Of a stretch of 42,186 nt of DNA, positions 22,865 through 32,295 are shown piece by piece. This stretch comes from Oscillospiraceae bacterium (GTDB lineage: Bacteria; Bacillota; Clostridia; Oscillospirales; Oscillospiraceae), in NCBI GenBank assembly GCA_031262405.1, contig JAISHS010000018.1:1-42186 (forward strand), given 5' to 3'. Numbering within the stretch: the first letter of the stretch is position 1; the number at the start of each line of letters is the position of its first letter. Below the pieces are notes generated by a model. The model did not search any database. It had not been told where the DNA came from and saw only the letters and a program-made list of their open reading frames with translations. The position numbers were made by a program, and so were the translations under genes.

Positions 22865-24439
22865 TCAGAAGTTGAGGTTTGACATATATCTATCGAAGAA
22901 GAACTGATTTGTTGCTAAAGGTACTTCCTCCGCGAGATTTGCGATAATTTTCGCACTTTCGCGGAGGTTTTTGTTGCGCGAGAGCAGGACGGCTCCGGCG
23001 AGGGCGGCGTTGCCGGCGGGGCGGGCTATATGGGCGAGGCTCGAGGGGATTAGCCCGATTTCGGCGGCGGGGACGGGGTCGAGGGCGCTGCCGAAGCCGC
23101 CTGCCAGCCACAGGATTTCGGGGCTAGAAGTGCCTTCGCGCTCAAGCGTTTCGATTCCCGCGCAAATCGCGGATTTAGCAAGTTGCAGATTGCGAATGTC
23201 CGCCTGAGTGAGGAAAACACTGTCTGTGATATATGTTTTAGAATCTGACAAAAGTCCGGTTCTGTCGAGCTTTTCCAGCTTTAGAAGTGCGGATATCGCC
23301 GATATCAGGCCAGTTCCGCAGACGCCTGTAGGCGGTAAATTTCCGATGGTGGAAAAGCCGAGAGAGCCGTCTTTTTTTGCCCAAACTGCGTCTATCGCGC
23401 CGGGGAGGGCGCCCTGACCGCAGGTGATTTCGGCGCCCTCGAAGGCGGGGCCGGCGGCGGTAGAACAGCACAGGAGGCGGCTACCGGTGAAGAGCGCCAT
23501 TTCGCCGTTAGTACCGACGTCTACGAGCATTTTGGCACTTTTTGGGGTGGGTGCAGTGGGGGACTGGAGGGGTGCCAGAGGGGTAGCAGAGGGGGTCTGG
23601 AGCTGCGTTAAATTTGTGGAGAGGATTGCGCAGATTATGTCCGGTCCGACGAAGGCAGAAATTGCGGGCGGGAGATAAATTTCGGCGTTTTTGAGTGGGG
23701 CTTTGAGTATGCTTGAGGGGGGTATTAGGGTACCAAAAAGGGTGTTTGGGGTGAAGGGGGAGATGCCGAGCGAGGCTACCGGCAGACCGAGGAGCAGGTG
23801 GAGCATTGTCGTGTTGCCGGTTATGCAGACGCGCTCAATTTCGTCGAAGGTTTTTTGGGAATTTTGGACGGCGGCTTGGAGGAGCTCGTCCAGCTGGGAG
23901 CAGATAGCGTTTTGAAGCGGGGCTACCCCGCGCTCGGTTGTGGCGGTAATTCGGCTGAGCACGTCCGCGCCGAAAACGCTCTGGCGGTTTAGCGCGGTTT
24001 CGGCGGCGAGGATTTTTCCGCTGCCGAGGATGAAGAGCAGGAGAGTTACCGTCGTCGTGCCGACGTCCACGGCGCAGCCGAGTTTTTCGGGGCGCTCGCC
24101 GTCATACTCCGCCGCCGCGCCGCCCGGAGGGGCGAAGGCGGTTTCTTCGATTTTTGCTTCGGGCGCGAGAATCTCAATTTCGCCTTGTGCTCGGCAGAAG
24201 CAGGCTAGGCGGCGGACAAAGCCCGAAAACGGCGGCGTGGGAGGGAGCCTTTCGAGAAAAGCCTGTTCCTCGGCCGAGATGGGGCTGAGCTCGGCGGAGA
24301 GGGGGTTTAGCCAGACGGCGCACTTGCCGCAGGAGCGCCTTGAGCCGCAGGGGGAGCGGAAGCTCACCCCTGCGGCAGTCAGGGCGTCGGAGAGCAGGCC
24401 GCTCGCGGTTATTGAAATTGTTTTGGATGGTGTGTTCAT
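22865..24439 (-). CDS. RACo-like ASKHA (DUF4445) protein with N-terminal 2Fe-2S domain
   Basis: A 524-residue protein like the reductive activator of corrinoid proteins. The N-terminal ferredoxin-type domain (about 1-95) has SPCGSRRSCGKCAVWL and the late Cys in RLACFC for the 2Fe-2S cluster. The middle and C-terminal ASKHA fold (about 115-505) has VDVGTTTVTLLL, VCITGNTTMLHLLLGL, VDVGTNGEMAL, GPAFEGAEITCGQGA and LAGGFG, the nucleotide-binding blocks. RACo reduces Co(II) corrinoid proteins using ATP. No corrinoid protein or methyltransferase is in the window, so the partner is unknown. The start lies 5 nt after the antiporter stop, with no clear SD, which suggests coupling. Confidence 0.9.
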   Translation of the reverse strand: MNTPSKTISITASGLLSDALTAAGVSFRSPCGSRRSCGKCAVWLNPLSAELSPISAEEQAFLERLPPTPPFSGFVRRLACFCRAQGEIEILAPEAKIEETAFAPPGGAAAEYDGERPEKLGCAVDVGTTTVTLLLFILGSGKILAAETALNRQSVFGADVLSRITATTERGVAPLQNAICSQLDELLQAAVQNSQKTFDEIERVCITGNTTMLHLLLGLPVASLGISPFTPNTLFGTLIPPSSILKAPLKNAEIYLPPAISAFVGPDIICAILSTNLTQLQTPSATPLAPLQSPTAPTPKSAKMLVDVGTNGEMALFTGSRLLCCSTAAGPAFEGAEITCGQGALPGAIDAVWAKKDGSLGFSTIGNLPPTGVCGTGLISAISALLKLEKLDRTGLLSDSKTYITDSVFLTQADIRNLQLAKSAICAGIETLEREGTSSPEILWLAGGFGSALDPVPAAEIGLIPSSLAHIARPAGNAALAGAVLLSRNKNLRESAKIIANLAEEVPLATNQFFFDRYMSNLNF

Positions 24440-24444
24440 AATAA

Positions 24445-25782
24445 TTATTTCTTGTCTCTGTGGAAGAATTTGAGGATTGATGTTTCGCCCGAGTGGTGTT
24501 TTAGGGATTTTTCCATTTGGAGCATATGGTAATCGGCTTTTTCGAGATTGTCCGGGGTCTCGTAGCTGTCAACTAAGCCGGAGGCGAGAAGCCCCGAGTT
24601 CTTTTCGTCCCCGCGATATGCCAGCTTGAGCATGACGGGCGTCAGAATTGCGGTGCAGACGACCATTATTATAATTACGCTGACGAAGGCGTCCGGAACG
24701 AGGCCGAGCTCCTTGCCCTTGTTCGTTACAATTAGGGCGACTTCGCCGCGGCAAGCCATGCCGAGGCCGGTTCGCAGGGCGTCTTTATTCGACATTCCGC
24801 ACAATTTTGCGCCGATTCCGCAGCCGAGGAGCTTCGTGAGTACGGCGAGAATTACAAAAACGACGGCGGCGAGAATAACCGTCGGTCCGAAGCCGTCTAG
24901 GGTTGCGTTCATGCCGACCGAGGCGAAGAAGATGGGCGTGAGCAGCATATAGGAGATCGGGCGCACGCGGGAGTCTATGTAATCGCCCTGCTTTGTCGCA
25001 CCGAAGGTTATACCCGCGACATAGGCTCCTGTTATGTCCGCAACGCCGAAGAAGCGCTCTGCGCAGAAGGCGACGAGCAGGCAGCAGGCGAATGCCAGAA
25101 TCGGAAAACGCTGGAGGTGTCGGTCGGAGAGCCTGTGGCTATACCACTCGACGAATTTTTTAAGGAAGATGAAAACCAGCACGGAGAACACCAGAAACAG
25201 AGCAATTTTAAGTAGGACTGTGCCGATACCGGCGGAGGAGTCGCCGCCGAAGGAGGAGACGATTGTCAGGCAGATAAGCCCCAGAACGTCGTCGATAAGC
25301 GCGGCGGCAAGAATAGTGCTGCCCACCTTTGTGTTGAGCTTTCCCATTTCCTTTAGGGCTTCAACGGTTATGCTGACGGAGGTGGCGGTCAGGACGGTGC
25401 CCAAGAAGATGTGTTGGAGCAGCAGATTTCCGCCGTCCGCAAGCTCGCCGCGATTGAAGATAAAGCCGAAGGCCGTGCCGCCCGCGAGCGGTATCAGAAC
25501 GCCCAGAAGGGCGACGAGGAAACCGGCCTTGCCGTTTTTAACAAGCTCCTTGAGGTCTGTTTCGAGACCGGCGGCGAACATGATTACGATTACGCCGATT
25601 TCAGACAGGCGGGAGAGAAAGTCTGTCTCCGTGAGAAGACCCAGCACGGCGGGGCCCAGCAGGAGCCCGGCGAGAAGCGCGCCCACAACCTGCGGCAGGT
25701 GAATCCGGCGGGTCACGAGTCCCAGCGCCTTTGTCGCGAGAAGAATTATCGCTATGTCCAGTAGATATTTGTACGAGCTCAT
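24445..25782 (-). CDS. CPA2-family cation:proton antiporter (NapA/Kef-like)
   Basis: A 445-residue membrane protein with about 12-13 helices. HLPQVVGALLAGLLLGPAVLG is the helix-2 signature of the CPA2 family, and ALIDDVLGLICL carries the IDD pair of ion-binding aspartates found in electrogenic Na+/H+ antiporters. There is no C-terminal TrkA-N domain, unlike KefB/C; the soluble tail is only about 50 residues and contains His-rich HMLQMEKSLKHHSGE. GAGGT lies 9 nt before the ATG. First gene of a pair with the RACo-like protein. Confidence 0.93.
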   Translation of the reverse strand: MSSYKYLLDIAIILLATKALGLVTRRIHLPQVVGALLAGLLLGPAVLGLLTETDFLSRLSEIGVIVIMFAAGLETDLKELVKNGKAGFLVALLGVLIPLAGGTAFGFIFNRGELADGGNLLLQHIFLGTVLTATSVSITVEALKEMGKLNTKVGSTILAAALIDDVLGLICLTIVSSFGGDSSAGIGTVLLKIALFLVFSVLVFIFLKKFVEWYSHRLSDRHLQRFPILAFACCLLVAFCAERFFGVADITGAYVAGITFGATKQGDYIDSRVRPISYMLLTPIFFASVGMNATLDGFGPTVILAAVVFVILAVLTKLLGCGIGAKLCGMSNKDALRTGLGMACRGEVALIVTNKGKELGLVPDAFVSVIIIMVVCTAILTPVMLKLAYRGDEKNSGLLASGLVDSYETPDNLEKADYHMLQMEKSLKHHSGETSILKFFHRDKK

Positions 25783-25808
25783 GAAAGAAGGACCTCTTTT
25801 CGAGAAAG

Positions 25809-26438
25809 TTATAGTTTTTGTGCGCAGTCGGGGCTGATGAGACAGGCCTCGCAGCGGGGGCTTCGGGCGGGGCAGACGGCTCTGCCGTGGAGGACGAGCC
25901 TGTGGCAGAAGTCTGAGGATTTTTCCGGCGGGATTAGTCGGCGCAGCTCGGTCTCGATTTTTACGGGGTCCTTGAGCTTTTCCACCAGTCCCATGCGGTT
26001 AGCCAGGCGAATGCAGTGGGTGTCCACGACTATGGCGGGTTTTCCGAAGACGTCTCCCAAGATGAGATTTGCGGTTTTGCGCCCGACTCCGGGCAAAGAC
26101 AGAAGAGCCTCCATAGTGTCCGGCACCTGTCCGCCGAAGCGCGTAAGAAGCTCTCCGGCGCAGGAGACAAGGTCCCGCGCCTTGCTGTGGTAGAAGCCGC
26201 AGGAGCGGATTAGTTCCTCAACCTCCTCAAGCTCGGCCTCGGCTATGGATTCCAGCGTCGGAAAGCGCCCGAAGAGGGCGGGGGTTATCTTGTTCACACG
26301 CTCGTCCGTGCACTGGGCGGCAAGGCGCGTCGCGAAGAGCAGCTCATAGGGCTTTTCGTATTCAAGCGAGCACTCCGCTAAGGGATAGAGCTTCTCCAGC
26401 CCCGCGATGATACCGGCTATCTGCTTTTTTGTTCTCAT
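25809..26438 (-). CDS. nth: Endonuclease III
   Basis: A 209-residue DNA glycosylase/AP lyase of normal length. LAAQCTDERVN is the family variant of LSAQ(T)D; the helix-hairpin-helix is LPGVGRKTANLIL with the catalytic Lys; VVDTHCIRLANRM carries the catalytic Asp; and CPARSPRCEACLISPDC gives the four-Cys 4Fe-4S cluster (C-x6-7-C-x2-C-x5-C). It removes oxidised pyrimidines. A GGAG-containing site precedes the ATG, and just upstream is an AGATAA-family repeat (26449-26483). Confidence 0.97.
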   Translation of the reverse strand: MRTKKQIAGIIAGLEKLYPLAECSLEYEKPYELLFATRLAAQCTDERVNKITPALFGRFPTLESIAEAELEEVEELIRSCGFYHSKARDLVSCAGELLTRFGGQVPDTMEALLSLPGVGRKTANLILGDVFGKPAIVVDTHCIRLANRMGLVEKLKDPVKIETELRRLIPPEKSSDFCHRLVLHGRAVCPARSPRCEACLISPDCAQKL

Positions 26439-26448
26439 ATCCCGCTCC

Positions 26449-26483
26449 GTCTATCTATTATCTAATATCTCTTATCTCTTATC
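26449..26483. repeat. AGATAA-family repeat upstream of nth
   Basis: On the minus strand units AGATAA, GAGATAA, GAGATATTAGATAATAGATAG occur in series. They sit between nth and glyA. Confidence 0.55.
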
Positions 26484-26529
26484 TGCATTAAAATTATAGC
26501 ACCTCGCACACATAAAATAAAGATTTTTA

Positions 26530-26558
26530 TTGTGCTGTTCGCGATTATGGGATATACT
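26530..26558 (+). promoter_or_regulatory. Putative glyA promoter
   Basis: TTGTGC (26530-26535), 17 bp, TATACT (26553-26558). The leader is only about 60 nt; no riboswitch is recognised. Confidence 0.55.
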
Positions 26559-26623
26559 GTATAAGGCGTATTCGGCGCGTGTGCCAAATGCCTTTAAAAA
26601 CAATACGGATGGGGGAACAATTT

Positions 26624-27865
26624 ATGATAGAAGAGATGTTGGAGCTTATAGGACGGGAGGACGCCGAGGTCGCCGAGGCAATGCGGCTTGAAACGGCGCG
26701 TCAGCGCGGGAACATTGAGCTTATAGCCTCCGAGAACTTTGTGAGCCAGGCCGTTATGGCGGCGATGGGCAGTCCGCTCACGAATAAATATGCGGAGGGC
26801 TATCCCGGACGCAGGTACTACGGCGGCTGTCAGTTTGTGGACATAACGGAGAATCTGGCAATTGAGCGGCTCAAGAAGATTTTCGGCTGCCGCTTTGCGA
26901 ATGTGCAGCCCCACAGCGGGGCGCAGGCCAATCATGCGGCCTATATGACGCTCTGCGCCGTCGGCGACACGGTTCTGGGTATGGATCTGGACGCGGGCGG
27001 GCACCTTACCCACGGAAGTAAGGTCAACTTCTCCGGCAAGCAGTATAATATGGTCTCCTATGGTGTGAATGACGAGGGCTATATCGACTATGACGCCCTG
27101 CGCGAGAAGGCGCTGGAAGTGAAGCCCAAGATGATTATCGCGGGCGCTTCCGCCTATCCGCGGATTATAGATTTCAAGAAATTCGGCGAGATTGCGCGCG
27201 AGTGCGGAGCTTATCTCATGGTGGACATGGCGCACATCGCGGGGCTTGTTGCGGCGGGGCTCCACCCGAGTCCCTTCGGCCACGCCGATATCGTGACCTC
27301 CACGACGCACAAGACCCTTCGCGGGCCGCGCGGCGGCGTAATAATGACGGACGACGAGGCCCTTGCCAAGAAGATTAACAGCGCGGTGTTCCCCGGTCTG
27401 CAGGGCGGGCCGCTCGAGCACGTGATAGCGGCGAAGGCCGTCGCCTTCGGCGAGGCGCTTAAACCGGAGTTTAAGGAGTATCAGAAGAGGGTCGTAGCCA
27501 ACTGCGCGGCACTGGCAAAGGGGCTCTTAGACTCCGGCGTGCAGCTAGTCTCCGGCGGGACGGACAATCACCTGCTGCTGCTCGATCTGCGGGAGGCGGG
27601 AGTCTCGGGGCTGGAGCTTGAGAAGCGGCTCGACGAGGTTCACATCACGACGAACAAGAATAAGATTCCGAACGACCCGCGCACTGCCAAGGAGGCCAGC
27701 GGAGTGCGCCTCGGTACGGCGGCGGCGACTACGCGCGGCTTCGACGAGGAGGATTTTGCGGAGATTGCCAAGCTCATCGCGGCGGCGGTATTTGACTTTG
27801 AGCCGCATAAGGAGTATATTGCCAAGCGCGTGGGAGAGCTGTGCGCGAAGCATCCGCTATATTAA
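26624..27865 (+). CDS. glyA: Serine hydroxymethyltransferase
   Basis: A 413-residue PLP enzyme that interconverts serine and glycine with tetrahydrofolate. Family blocks: [54 protein letters not shown] and the PLP-lysine motif [17 protein letters not shown] at 26624 is chosen with GGGGG upstream; in-frame ATGs from 26579 on would add a non-conserved tail. Confidence 0.98.
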   Translation: MIEEMLELIGREDAEVAEAMRLETARQRGNIELIASENFVSQAVMAAMGSPLTNKYAEGYPGRRYYGGCQFVDITENLAIERLKKIFGCRFANVQPHSGAQANHAAYMTLCAVGDTVLGMDLDAGGHLTHGSKVNFSGKQYNMVSYGVNDEGYIDYDALREKALEVKPKMIIAGASAYPRIIDFKKFGEIARECGAYLMVDMAHIAGLVAAGLHPSPFGHADIVTSTTHKTLRGPRGGVIMTDDEALAKKINSAVFPGLQGGPLEHVIAAKAVAFGEALKPEFKEYQKRVVANCAALAKGLLDSGVQLVSGGTDNHLLLLDLREAGVSGLELEKRLDEVHITTNKNKIPNDPRTAKEASGVRLGTAAATTRGFDEEDFAEIAKLIAAAVFDFEPHKEYIAKRVGELCAKHPLY

Positions 27866-27876
27866 ACCTCGTAGAG

Positions 27877-27985
27877 TTTCGCCCCGCAGGGCGAAATAGA
27901 ATTGAACATTTTTTTCAGCGGCGTGTACGGTGAAAAAAATACTTCTCAGCCCGCTAGTCGCCGCATAGCGGCACGTGGCGGGCTG
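27877..27985. other. Series of stem-loops after glyA
   Basis: TTTCGCCC/GGGCGAAA (27877-27896); ATTTTTTTCA (27908-27917) with TGAAAAAAAT (27931-27940); CAGCCCGC (27947-27954) with GCGGGCTG (27978-27985) enclosing GCCGC/GCGGC. No ORF. Confidence 0.5.
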
Positions 27986-28000
27986 AAACCTAACTGGCGG

Positions 28001-28020
28001 AAAAGGGCGAAGCCCTTTTT
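28001..28020 (+). terminator. Intrinsic terminator between glyA and rarA
   Basis: AAAAGGGC-GAA-GCCCTTTTT: 8-bp stem with a 3-nt loop running into five T residues. It lies 30 bp before rarA, so rarA needs read-through or a promoter within the preceding region. Confidence 0.6.
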
Positions 28021-28049
28021 CGACAAACCGGAGCGAAGCGGAGGGAAAA

Positions 28050-29318
28050 ATGGAATATAGACCGCTTGCGGACGAGCTGAGGCCGGAGAGTTTGGACGAG
28101 GTCGTCGGGCAGGAGCATATTTTAGGGCGCGGCAGTATGCTGCGGCGGATAATAGAGTCCGGGCAGGTGCCGAACATGATTTTCTATGGGCCGAGCGGCA
28201 CGGGCAAGACCACCGTTGCGCGCATTATTGCCGAGCGCACGCAGAGGTCTCTGCGCCGGATGAACGCGACGACGGCGGGTACCTCTGACATCAAGGGGAT
28301 TATCGGGGAGCTCGACACCCTCCTCGCGCCGAACGGCGTGCTGCTCTATCTCGACGAGATTCAATATTTCAACAAGAAGCAGCAGCAGTCGCTTTTGGAA
28401 TTCATCGAGAACGGGAAGATTACGCTCATCGCCTCGACGACGGAGAACCCGTATTTCTATGTGTTCAATGCGATTTTGTCGCGCTCGACCATCTTTGAGT
28501 TCAAGCAGGTCGCGCCGGAGGAGACGATCCGCGCGGTGCGCCGGGCGACCCAGTTTCTGGAACGGCGCGACGGGGTGAAGATAAGCGCAGGTGAGGAGAC
28601 GCTTCGCGTCATCTCGCTCGGCTGCGGCGGGGACGTGCGCAAGGCGATTAACGCCCTTGAGATGCTATATAATGCGCAAAGGGGCGCGGGGGGCGAAATT
28701 GTTCTATCGCCGGAGGACGCGCGGCTCGTGACTCAGCGCAGTGCGATGCACTATGACAAGACGGGCGACGAGCACTTTGACACGGTTTCGGCGCTCATGA
28801 AGTCGCTGCGCGGCTCGGACCCGGACGCGTCGCTGCACTATTTGGCGCGGCTGCTGGAGGCGGGCGATCTCATCGGCGCCTGTCGGCGGCTGCTGTGCTC
28901 GGCGAGCGAGGACATAGGGCTTGCCTATCCGCAGGCCGTCGGGATTGTGAAGAGCTGTGTGGACGCCGCGCTGCAATTGGGGCTGCCGGAGGCGCAGCTT
29001 CCGTTGGCGCAGGCGGCTATTCTGCTGGCGACGGCGCCGAAGTCGAACAGCGTTGTGGAGGCTATCGGCGCAGCCCGGGCGGACGTCAAGGCCGGCAAGA
29101 CGGGCGCGTTTCCGCGCGAGCTGCAGAATGTCCACGCCGATTCGACAGAGCATAAGCGCAACCAGAATTATAAGTATCCGCACAACTATCCGGGGCACTG
29201 GGTGAAGCAGCAGTATCTGCCGGACGTATTGAAGGACGTGCGGTATTATGAATATGGCGACAATAAAGTCGAGCAGGCCGCACGGGCGTACTGGGAGAGA
29301 ATTAAACAGGAGCTGTAG
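28050..29318 (+). CDS. rarA: Replication-associated recombination protein A (RarA/MgsA)
   Basis: A 422-residue AAA+ clamp-loader-like ATPase acting at stalled forks. RPESLDEVVGQEHILG is the family N-terminus; Walker A GPSGTGKTT, Walker B LLYLDEI, sensor 1 ASTTENP, arginine region SRSTIFEF and the C-terminal NQNYKYPHNYPGHW are conserved. GGAGGG lies before the ATG. Its stop is inside the 29301-29330 hairpin. Confidence 0.97.
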   Translation: MEYRPLADELRPESLDEVVGQEHILGRGSMLRRIIESGQVPNMIFYGPSGTGKTTVARIIAERTQRSLRRMNATTAGTSDIKGIIGELDTLLAPNGVLLYLDEIQYFNKKQQQSLLEFIENGKITLIASTTENPYFYVFNAILSRSTIFEFKQVAPEETIRAVRRATQFLERRDGVKISAGEETLRVISLGCGGDVRKAINALEMLYNAQRGAGGEIVLSPEDARLVTQRSAMHYDKTGDEHFDTVSALMKSLRGSDPDASLHYLARLLEAGDLIGACRRLLCSASEDIGLAYPQAVGIVKSCVDAALQLGLPEAQLPLAQAAILLATAPKSNSVVEAIGAARADVKAGKTGAFPRELQNVHADSTEHKRNQNYKYPHNYPGHWVKQQYLPDVLKDVRYYEYGDNKVEQAARAYWERIKQEL

Positions 29319-29330
29319 CTCCTGTTTAAT
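29301..29330 (+). terminator. Hairpin overlapping the rarA stop
   Basis: ATTAAACAGGAGC-TGTA-GCTCCTGTTTAAT, 13-bp perfect stem containing the stop codon. The 3' side ends in TTTAAT and joins the heptamer array. Confidence 0.6.
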
Positions 29331-29407
29331 AGATAATAGATAATAGATAATAGATAATAGATAATAGATAATAGATAATAGATAATAGATAATAGATAAT
29401 AGATAAT
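29331..29407. repeat. Tandem array of 11 AGATAAT heptamers
   Basis: Eleven consecutive identical AGATAAT units between rarA and the DUF951 gene. On the minus strand it would read as Tyr/Leu/Ser/Ile, not a credible gene. It ends 11 bp before the DUF951 start codon. Confidence 0.95.
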
Positions 29408-29418
29408 AGGTCATAGAT

Positions 29419-29601
29419 ATGGATATAAGAGTCGGTGATATTTTGACAATGAAGAAGGCGCACCCCTGCGGCGAGCGGAGGTGGGAGGTACTGCGCACGG
29501 GCATGGATTTTAAGCTGCGCTGCCTCGGCTGCGGGCACGAGGTGATGGGCTCGCGGGGGAGGTTTGAGAGGAATGTCAAATGTGTCGAGCGCGCCAGATA
29601 A
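29419..29601 (+). CDS. DUF951 domain protein
   Basis: A 60-residue protein, the size of the DUF951 family. MDIRVGDILTMKKAHPCG, RWEVLRTGMDFKLRCLGCGH and EVMGSRGRFERNVK are the conserved segments; two Cys in RCLGCGH plus the upstream Cys may bind metal. In Firmicutes the family is common near replication or parAB genes; the function is unknown. No good ribosome binding site precedes the ATG, as the heptamer array fills that space (only TAGG is present). Its stop TAA lies within an AGATAA repeat. Confidence 0.9.
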   Translation: MDIRVGDILTMKKAHPCGERRWEVLRTGMDFKLRCLGCGHEVMGSRGRFERNVKCVERAR

Positions 29602-29626
29602 GAGATAATAGATAAGAGATAAGAGA
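29595..29626. repeat. AGATAA-family repeat at the 3' end of DUF951
   Basis: AGATAAGAGATAATAGATAA then GAGATAAGAGATA. The DUF951 stop codon is the TAA of the first unit, as with the dCMP deaminase gene. Confidence 0.7.
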
Positions 29627-29665
29627 TATTTACATTTGTGACTGGAAATTTCATGCAAAAGGGGT

Positions 29666-29671
29666 TATACT
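29666..29671 (+). promoter_or_regulatory. Possible -10 box of the phosphoketolase gene
   Basis: TATACT at 29666-29671, 31 bp before the ATG; a fitting -35 is not evident (TTGTGA at 29636 is too far). Confidence 0.35.
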
Positions 29672-29702
29672 AAGACAAATACCTTCTGAAAGGATTTTTA
29701 TT

Positions 29703-32063
29703 ATGGCTACTACTCTTACGGATGCACAATTGGGGCAGCTGGACGCTTATTGGCGCGCCGCCAACTATCTCTCCGCCTGCCAGCTCTATCTGCTGGACAA
29801 CCCCCTGCTCGAGGCTCCGCTCGAGGAGCGGCACCTCAAGAAGACCATTGTCGGCCACTGGGGCACCGTTCCGGGGCAGAACTTCATCTATACCCACCTA
29901 AACCGCGTGATCAATCGCTATGACCTCAATATGCTCTACATCTCAGGCCCCGGGCACGGCGGAAACGCCATGGTCGCTCAGGACTGGCTAGACGGCAGCT
30001 ACACCGAGATTTATCCCAACATCACCCGCGACCGCGAGGGCATGAAGCGGCTCTTTAAGCGCTTTTCCTTCCCCGGCGGAATTCCGAGCCACGTTGCGCC
30101 CGAGACCCCCGGCTCCATCCACGAGGGCGGCGAGCTGGGCTATAGCCTTGCCCACGCCTTCGGTGCGGTTTCCGACAACCCCGACCTCATTGCCGCCTGC
30201 GTCGTCGGCGACGGCGAGGCCGAGACGGGACCGCTTGCCACCGGCTGGTTCGGGAATATGTTCATTAACCCCATAACGGACGGGGCGGTGCTGCCGATTT
30301 TGCACCTCAACGGCTTTAAAATCGCAAACCCGACGCTGCTGGCGCGCATCCCGCGCGAGGACCTCGAGAAATATTTCCGCGGCAGCGGCTGGACGCCCCG
30401 CTTTGTCGAGGGCAGCGACCCGGCTGTAATGCACCGCGAGATGGCGAGCGCGCTCGACTGGGCGATTCACGAGATTAAGCGCGTTCAGAAGGCAGCTAGA
30501 AGCTCCGGCGTCTCCGAGCGTCCGCGCTGGCCGATGATAGTTCTGCGCACGCCCAAGGGCTGGACAGGCCCGAAACAGGTCGACGGCCACAAGCTCGAGG
30601 GCTCGTGGCGCGCGCATCAAGTGCCCGTTACGCTGGGCGATAACGTTAAAAAGCACCTTCCGGTGCTTGAGGCCTGGCTGCGCAGCTATAAGCCGGAGGA
30701 GCTGTTTGACGCGAACGGCGCGCCGGTGCAGCAGCTTCTGGACTTTGCGCCCAAGGGCGCGCGGCGCATGGGCGCGAACCCCCACGCCGACGGCGGCATT
30801 CTGCTGCGCGATCTGCGCACGCCGGACTTTAGGGACTATGCCGTCACGGTGGACAGCCCCGGACAGACGGTGTCTCAGGATATGCTCGTGCTGGGCGAAT
30901 ATGTCCGCGATGTGATGAAGCTAAATCTTGAAAGCCGCAACTTCCGCGTGTTCGCGCCGGATGAGACGGCGTCGAATCGCCTAACCCCGCTCTTTGACGT
31001 CACCGGGCGGAGGTTCATGGGACAGATTGAGCCGGACGACGACGCCTATCTCCAGACGGACGGCAGAGTCATGGACTCCATGCTCTCCGAGCATATGTGC
31101 GAGGGCTGGCTGGAGGGCTATCTGCTCACCGGGCGGCACGGCTTCTTCAACAGCTATGAGGCCTTCATCAGAATCGTCGACTCCATGTTCTCGCAGCACG
31201 CAAAGTGGCTCAAGGTCTGCAACGACCTGCCCTGGCGGCACGATATCGCCTCGCTCAACTATATCCTCTCCTCGAACGTCTGGCAGCAGGATCACAACGG
31301 CTTCACGCATCAGGACCCCGGCTTTCTCGACCACGTCGCCGACAAGAAGGCGGACGTCGTGCGCATTTATCTCCCGCCGGACGCCAACTGCCTGCTGAGC
31401 TGCTTCGAGCACTGCATCAAGAGCCGCAACTATGTCAATGTTCTGGTGACGAGCAAGCACCCGCGCCCGCAGTGGCTCACCATGGAGCAGGCCGTCAAGC
31501 ACTGCACTCAGGGCATCGGTATCTGGGAGTGGGCGTCGAGCGACGCAAACTCCGAGCCCGACATTGTCCTCGGCTGCTGCGGCGACACGCCGACGCTTGA
31601 AGTGCTAGCCGCTGTGACGATTATGCGCGAGCACCTTCCGGAGATTAAAATCCGCGTCATCAACGTCGTCGATCTGATGAAGCTCCAGCCGCACGAGGAG
31701 CACCCGCACGGTATGTCGGACTCTGAGTACGATTCGCTGTTCACGCGCGATAAACCCATTGTCTTCGCCTTCCACGGCTATGCCAAGCTCATACACGAGC
31801 TGACCTATCGCCGCCACAACCACAGTATGCACGTGCGCGGCTACAAGGAGGAGGGGACGATTACCACGCCCTTCGATATGCGCGTGTTAAACGACATCGA
31901 CCGCTATCATCTCGTCATGGACATGGTGAAATATCTGCCTCAGCTCGGAAATCGGGGGGCATATCTCGTCCAGCGCATGAAGGACAAGCTCGTCGAGCAC
32001 AAGCAGTATATCCGCGACAACGGCGCAGACCTGCCGGAAATTTTGAGTTGGGAATGGAAGTAA
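29703..32063 (+). CDS. xfp: Phosphoketolase (xylulose 5-P / fructose 6-P)
   Basis: A 786-residue thiamine-diphosphate enzyme of full length. Family blocks: [77 protein letters not shown]-type, [13 protein letters not shown] (TPP and Mg site), [36 protein letters not shown] and HPHGMSD. It splits xylulose 5-phosphate (and usually fructose 6-phosphate) into acetyl phosphate plus glyceraldehyde 3-phosphate or erythrose 4-phosphate. GAAAGGA precedes the ATG. Monocistronic and followed by AGATAA repeats and a GC-rich repeat. Which substrate is preferred cannot be read from the sequence. Confidence 0.97.
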   Translation: MATTLTDAQLGQLDAYWRAANYLSACQLYLLDNPLLEAPLEERHLKKTIVGHWGTVPGQNFIYTHLNRVINRYDLNMLYISGPGHGGNAMVAQDWLDGSYTEIYPNITRDREGMKRLFKRFSFPGGIPSHVAPETPGSIHEGGELGYSLAHAFGAVSDNPDLIAACVVGDGEAETGPLATGWFGNMFINPITDGAVLPILHLNGFKIANPTLLARIPREDLEKYFRGSGWTPRFVEGSDPAVMHREMASALDWAIHEIKRVQKAARSSGVSERPRWPMIVLRTPKGWTGPKQVDGHKLEGSWRAHQVPVTLGDNVKKHLPVLEAWLRSYKPEELFDANGAPVQQLLDFAPKGARRMGANPHADGGILLRDLRTPDFRDYAVTVDSPGQTVSQDMLVLGEYVRDVMKLNLESRNFRVFAPDETASNRLTPLFDVTGRRFMGQIEPDDDAYLQTDGRVMDSMLSEHMCEGWLEGYLLTGRHGFFNSYEAFIRIVDSMFSQHAKWLKVCNDLPWRHDIASLNYILSSNVWQQDHNGFTHQDPGFLDHVADKKADVVRIYLPPDANCLLSCFEHCIKSRNYVNVLVTSKHPRPQWLTMEQAVKHCTQGIGIWEWASSDANSEPDIVLGCCGDTPTLEVLAAVTIMREHLPEIKIRVINVVDLMKLQPHEEHPHGMSDSEYDSLFTRDKPIVFAFHGYAKLIHELTYRRHNHSMHVRGYKEEGTITTPFDMRVLNDIDRYHLVMDMVKYLPQLGNRGAYLVQRMKDKLVEHKQYIRDNGADLPEILSWEWK

Positions 32064-32068
32064 GGGCA

Positions 32069-32094
32069 GATAGAAGATAATAGATAAAAGATAA
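32069..32094. repeat. AGATAA-family repeat after phosphoketolase
   Basis: AGATAGAAGATAATAGATAA then AAGATAA, the fifth site of this repeat family in the window. Confidence 0.6.
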
Positions 32095-32295
32095 TTTCCG
32101 CGTTACAACGCGCACATATTTTCGCGCCACAGGCGCGGGACGTTTTTCCGCTGCACGGCGGCGGGACGAAAGAAGCCGCTCCTGAGGGAGCGGCGGAAAC
32201 GCGGCGTTGCCACGCCGGGGCGTCCTCGCCGGACGGGCGCCCTACGCGGGCAGCGTACAAGGGGGACTTTCTTTGCGAAGAAATGTCCCCCTTGT
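32095..32295. repeat. GC-rich dispersed repeat, copy 1
   Basis: A non-coding stretch that shares several blocks in order with 41852-42068: TTCCGCGTTACAACGC, GCGCCAC-GGCGCGGGACG, CACGGCGGCGGGACG, GCCGCT...AGCGGCGG and GGCGTTGCCACGCCGGGGCG. It ends in an ACAAGGGGGAC (32257-32267) / GTCCCCCTTGT (32285-32295) 11-bp hairpin. The following 32296-32458 has no gene I recognise. Confidence 0.7.

Noticed and set aside
25034-25702. 222-codon plus-strand ORF
   Set aside because: Antisense to the CPA2 antiporter with Ser/Arg/Pro-rich shadow composition.
26559-26623. Glycine or folate riboswitch before glyA
   Set aside because: The leader is too short and shows no aptamer-like stems.
26594-27421. 275-codon minus-strand ORF
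   Set aside because: Antisense to glyA, which is certain on the plus strand.
29331-29407. CRISPR-like array
   Set aside because: The units are 7 bp with no spacers; it is a simple tandem repeat.
28704-29654. Long minus-strand ORF with repeating Tyr/Leu/Ser/Ile
   Set aside because: Its repeats are the translated heptamer array and the rest is antisense to rarA; no start signals.
29988-30785. 265-codon minus-strand ORF
   Set aside because: Antisense to phosphoketolase, with the Arg/Ala/Val-rich composition of a GC-rich shadow frame.
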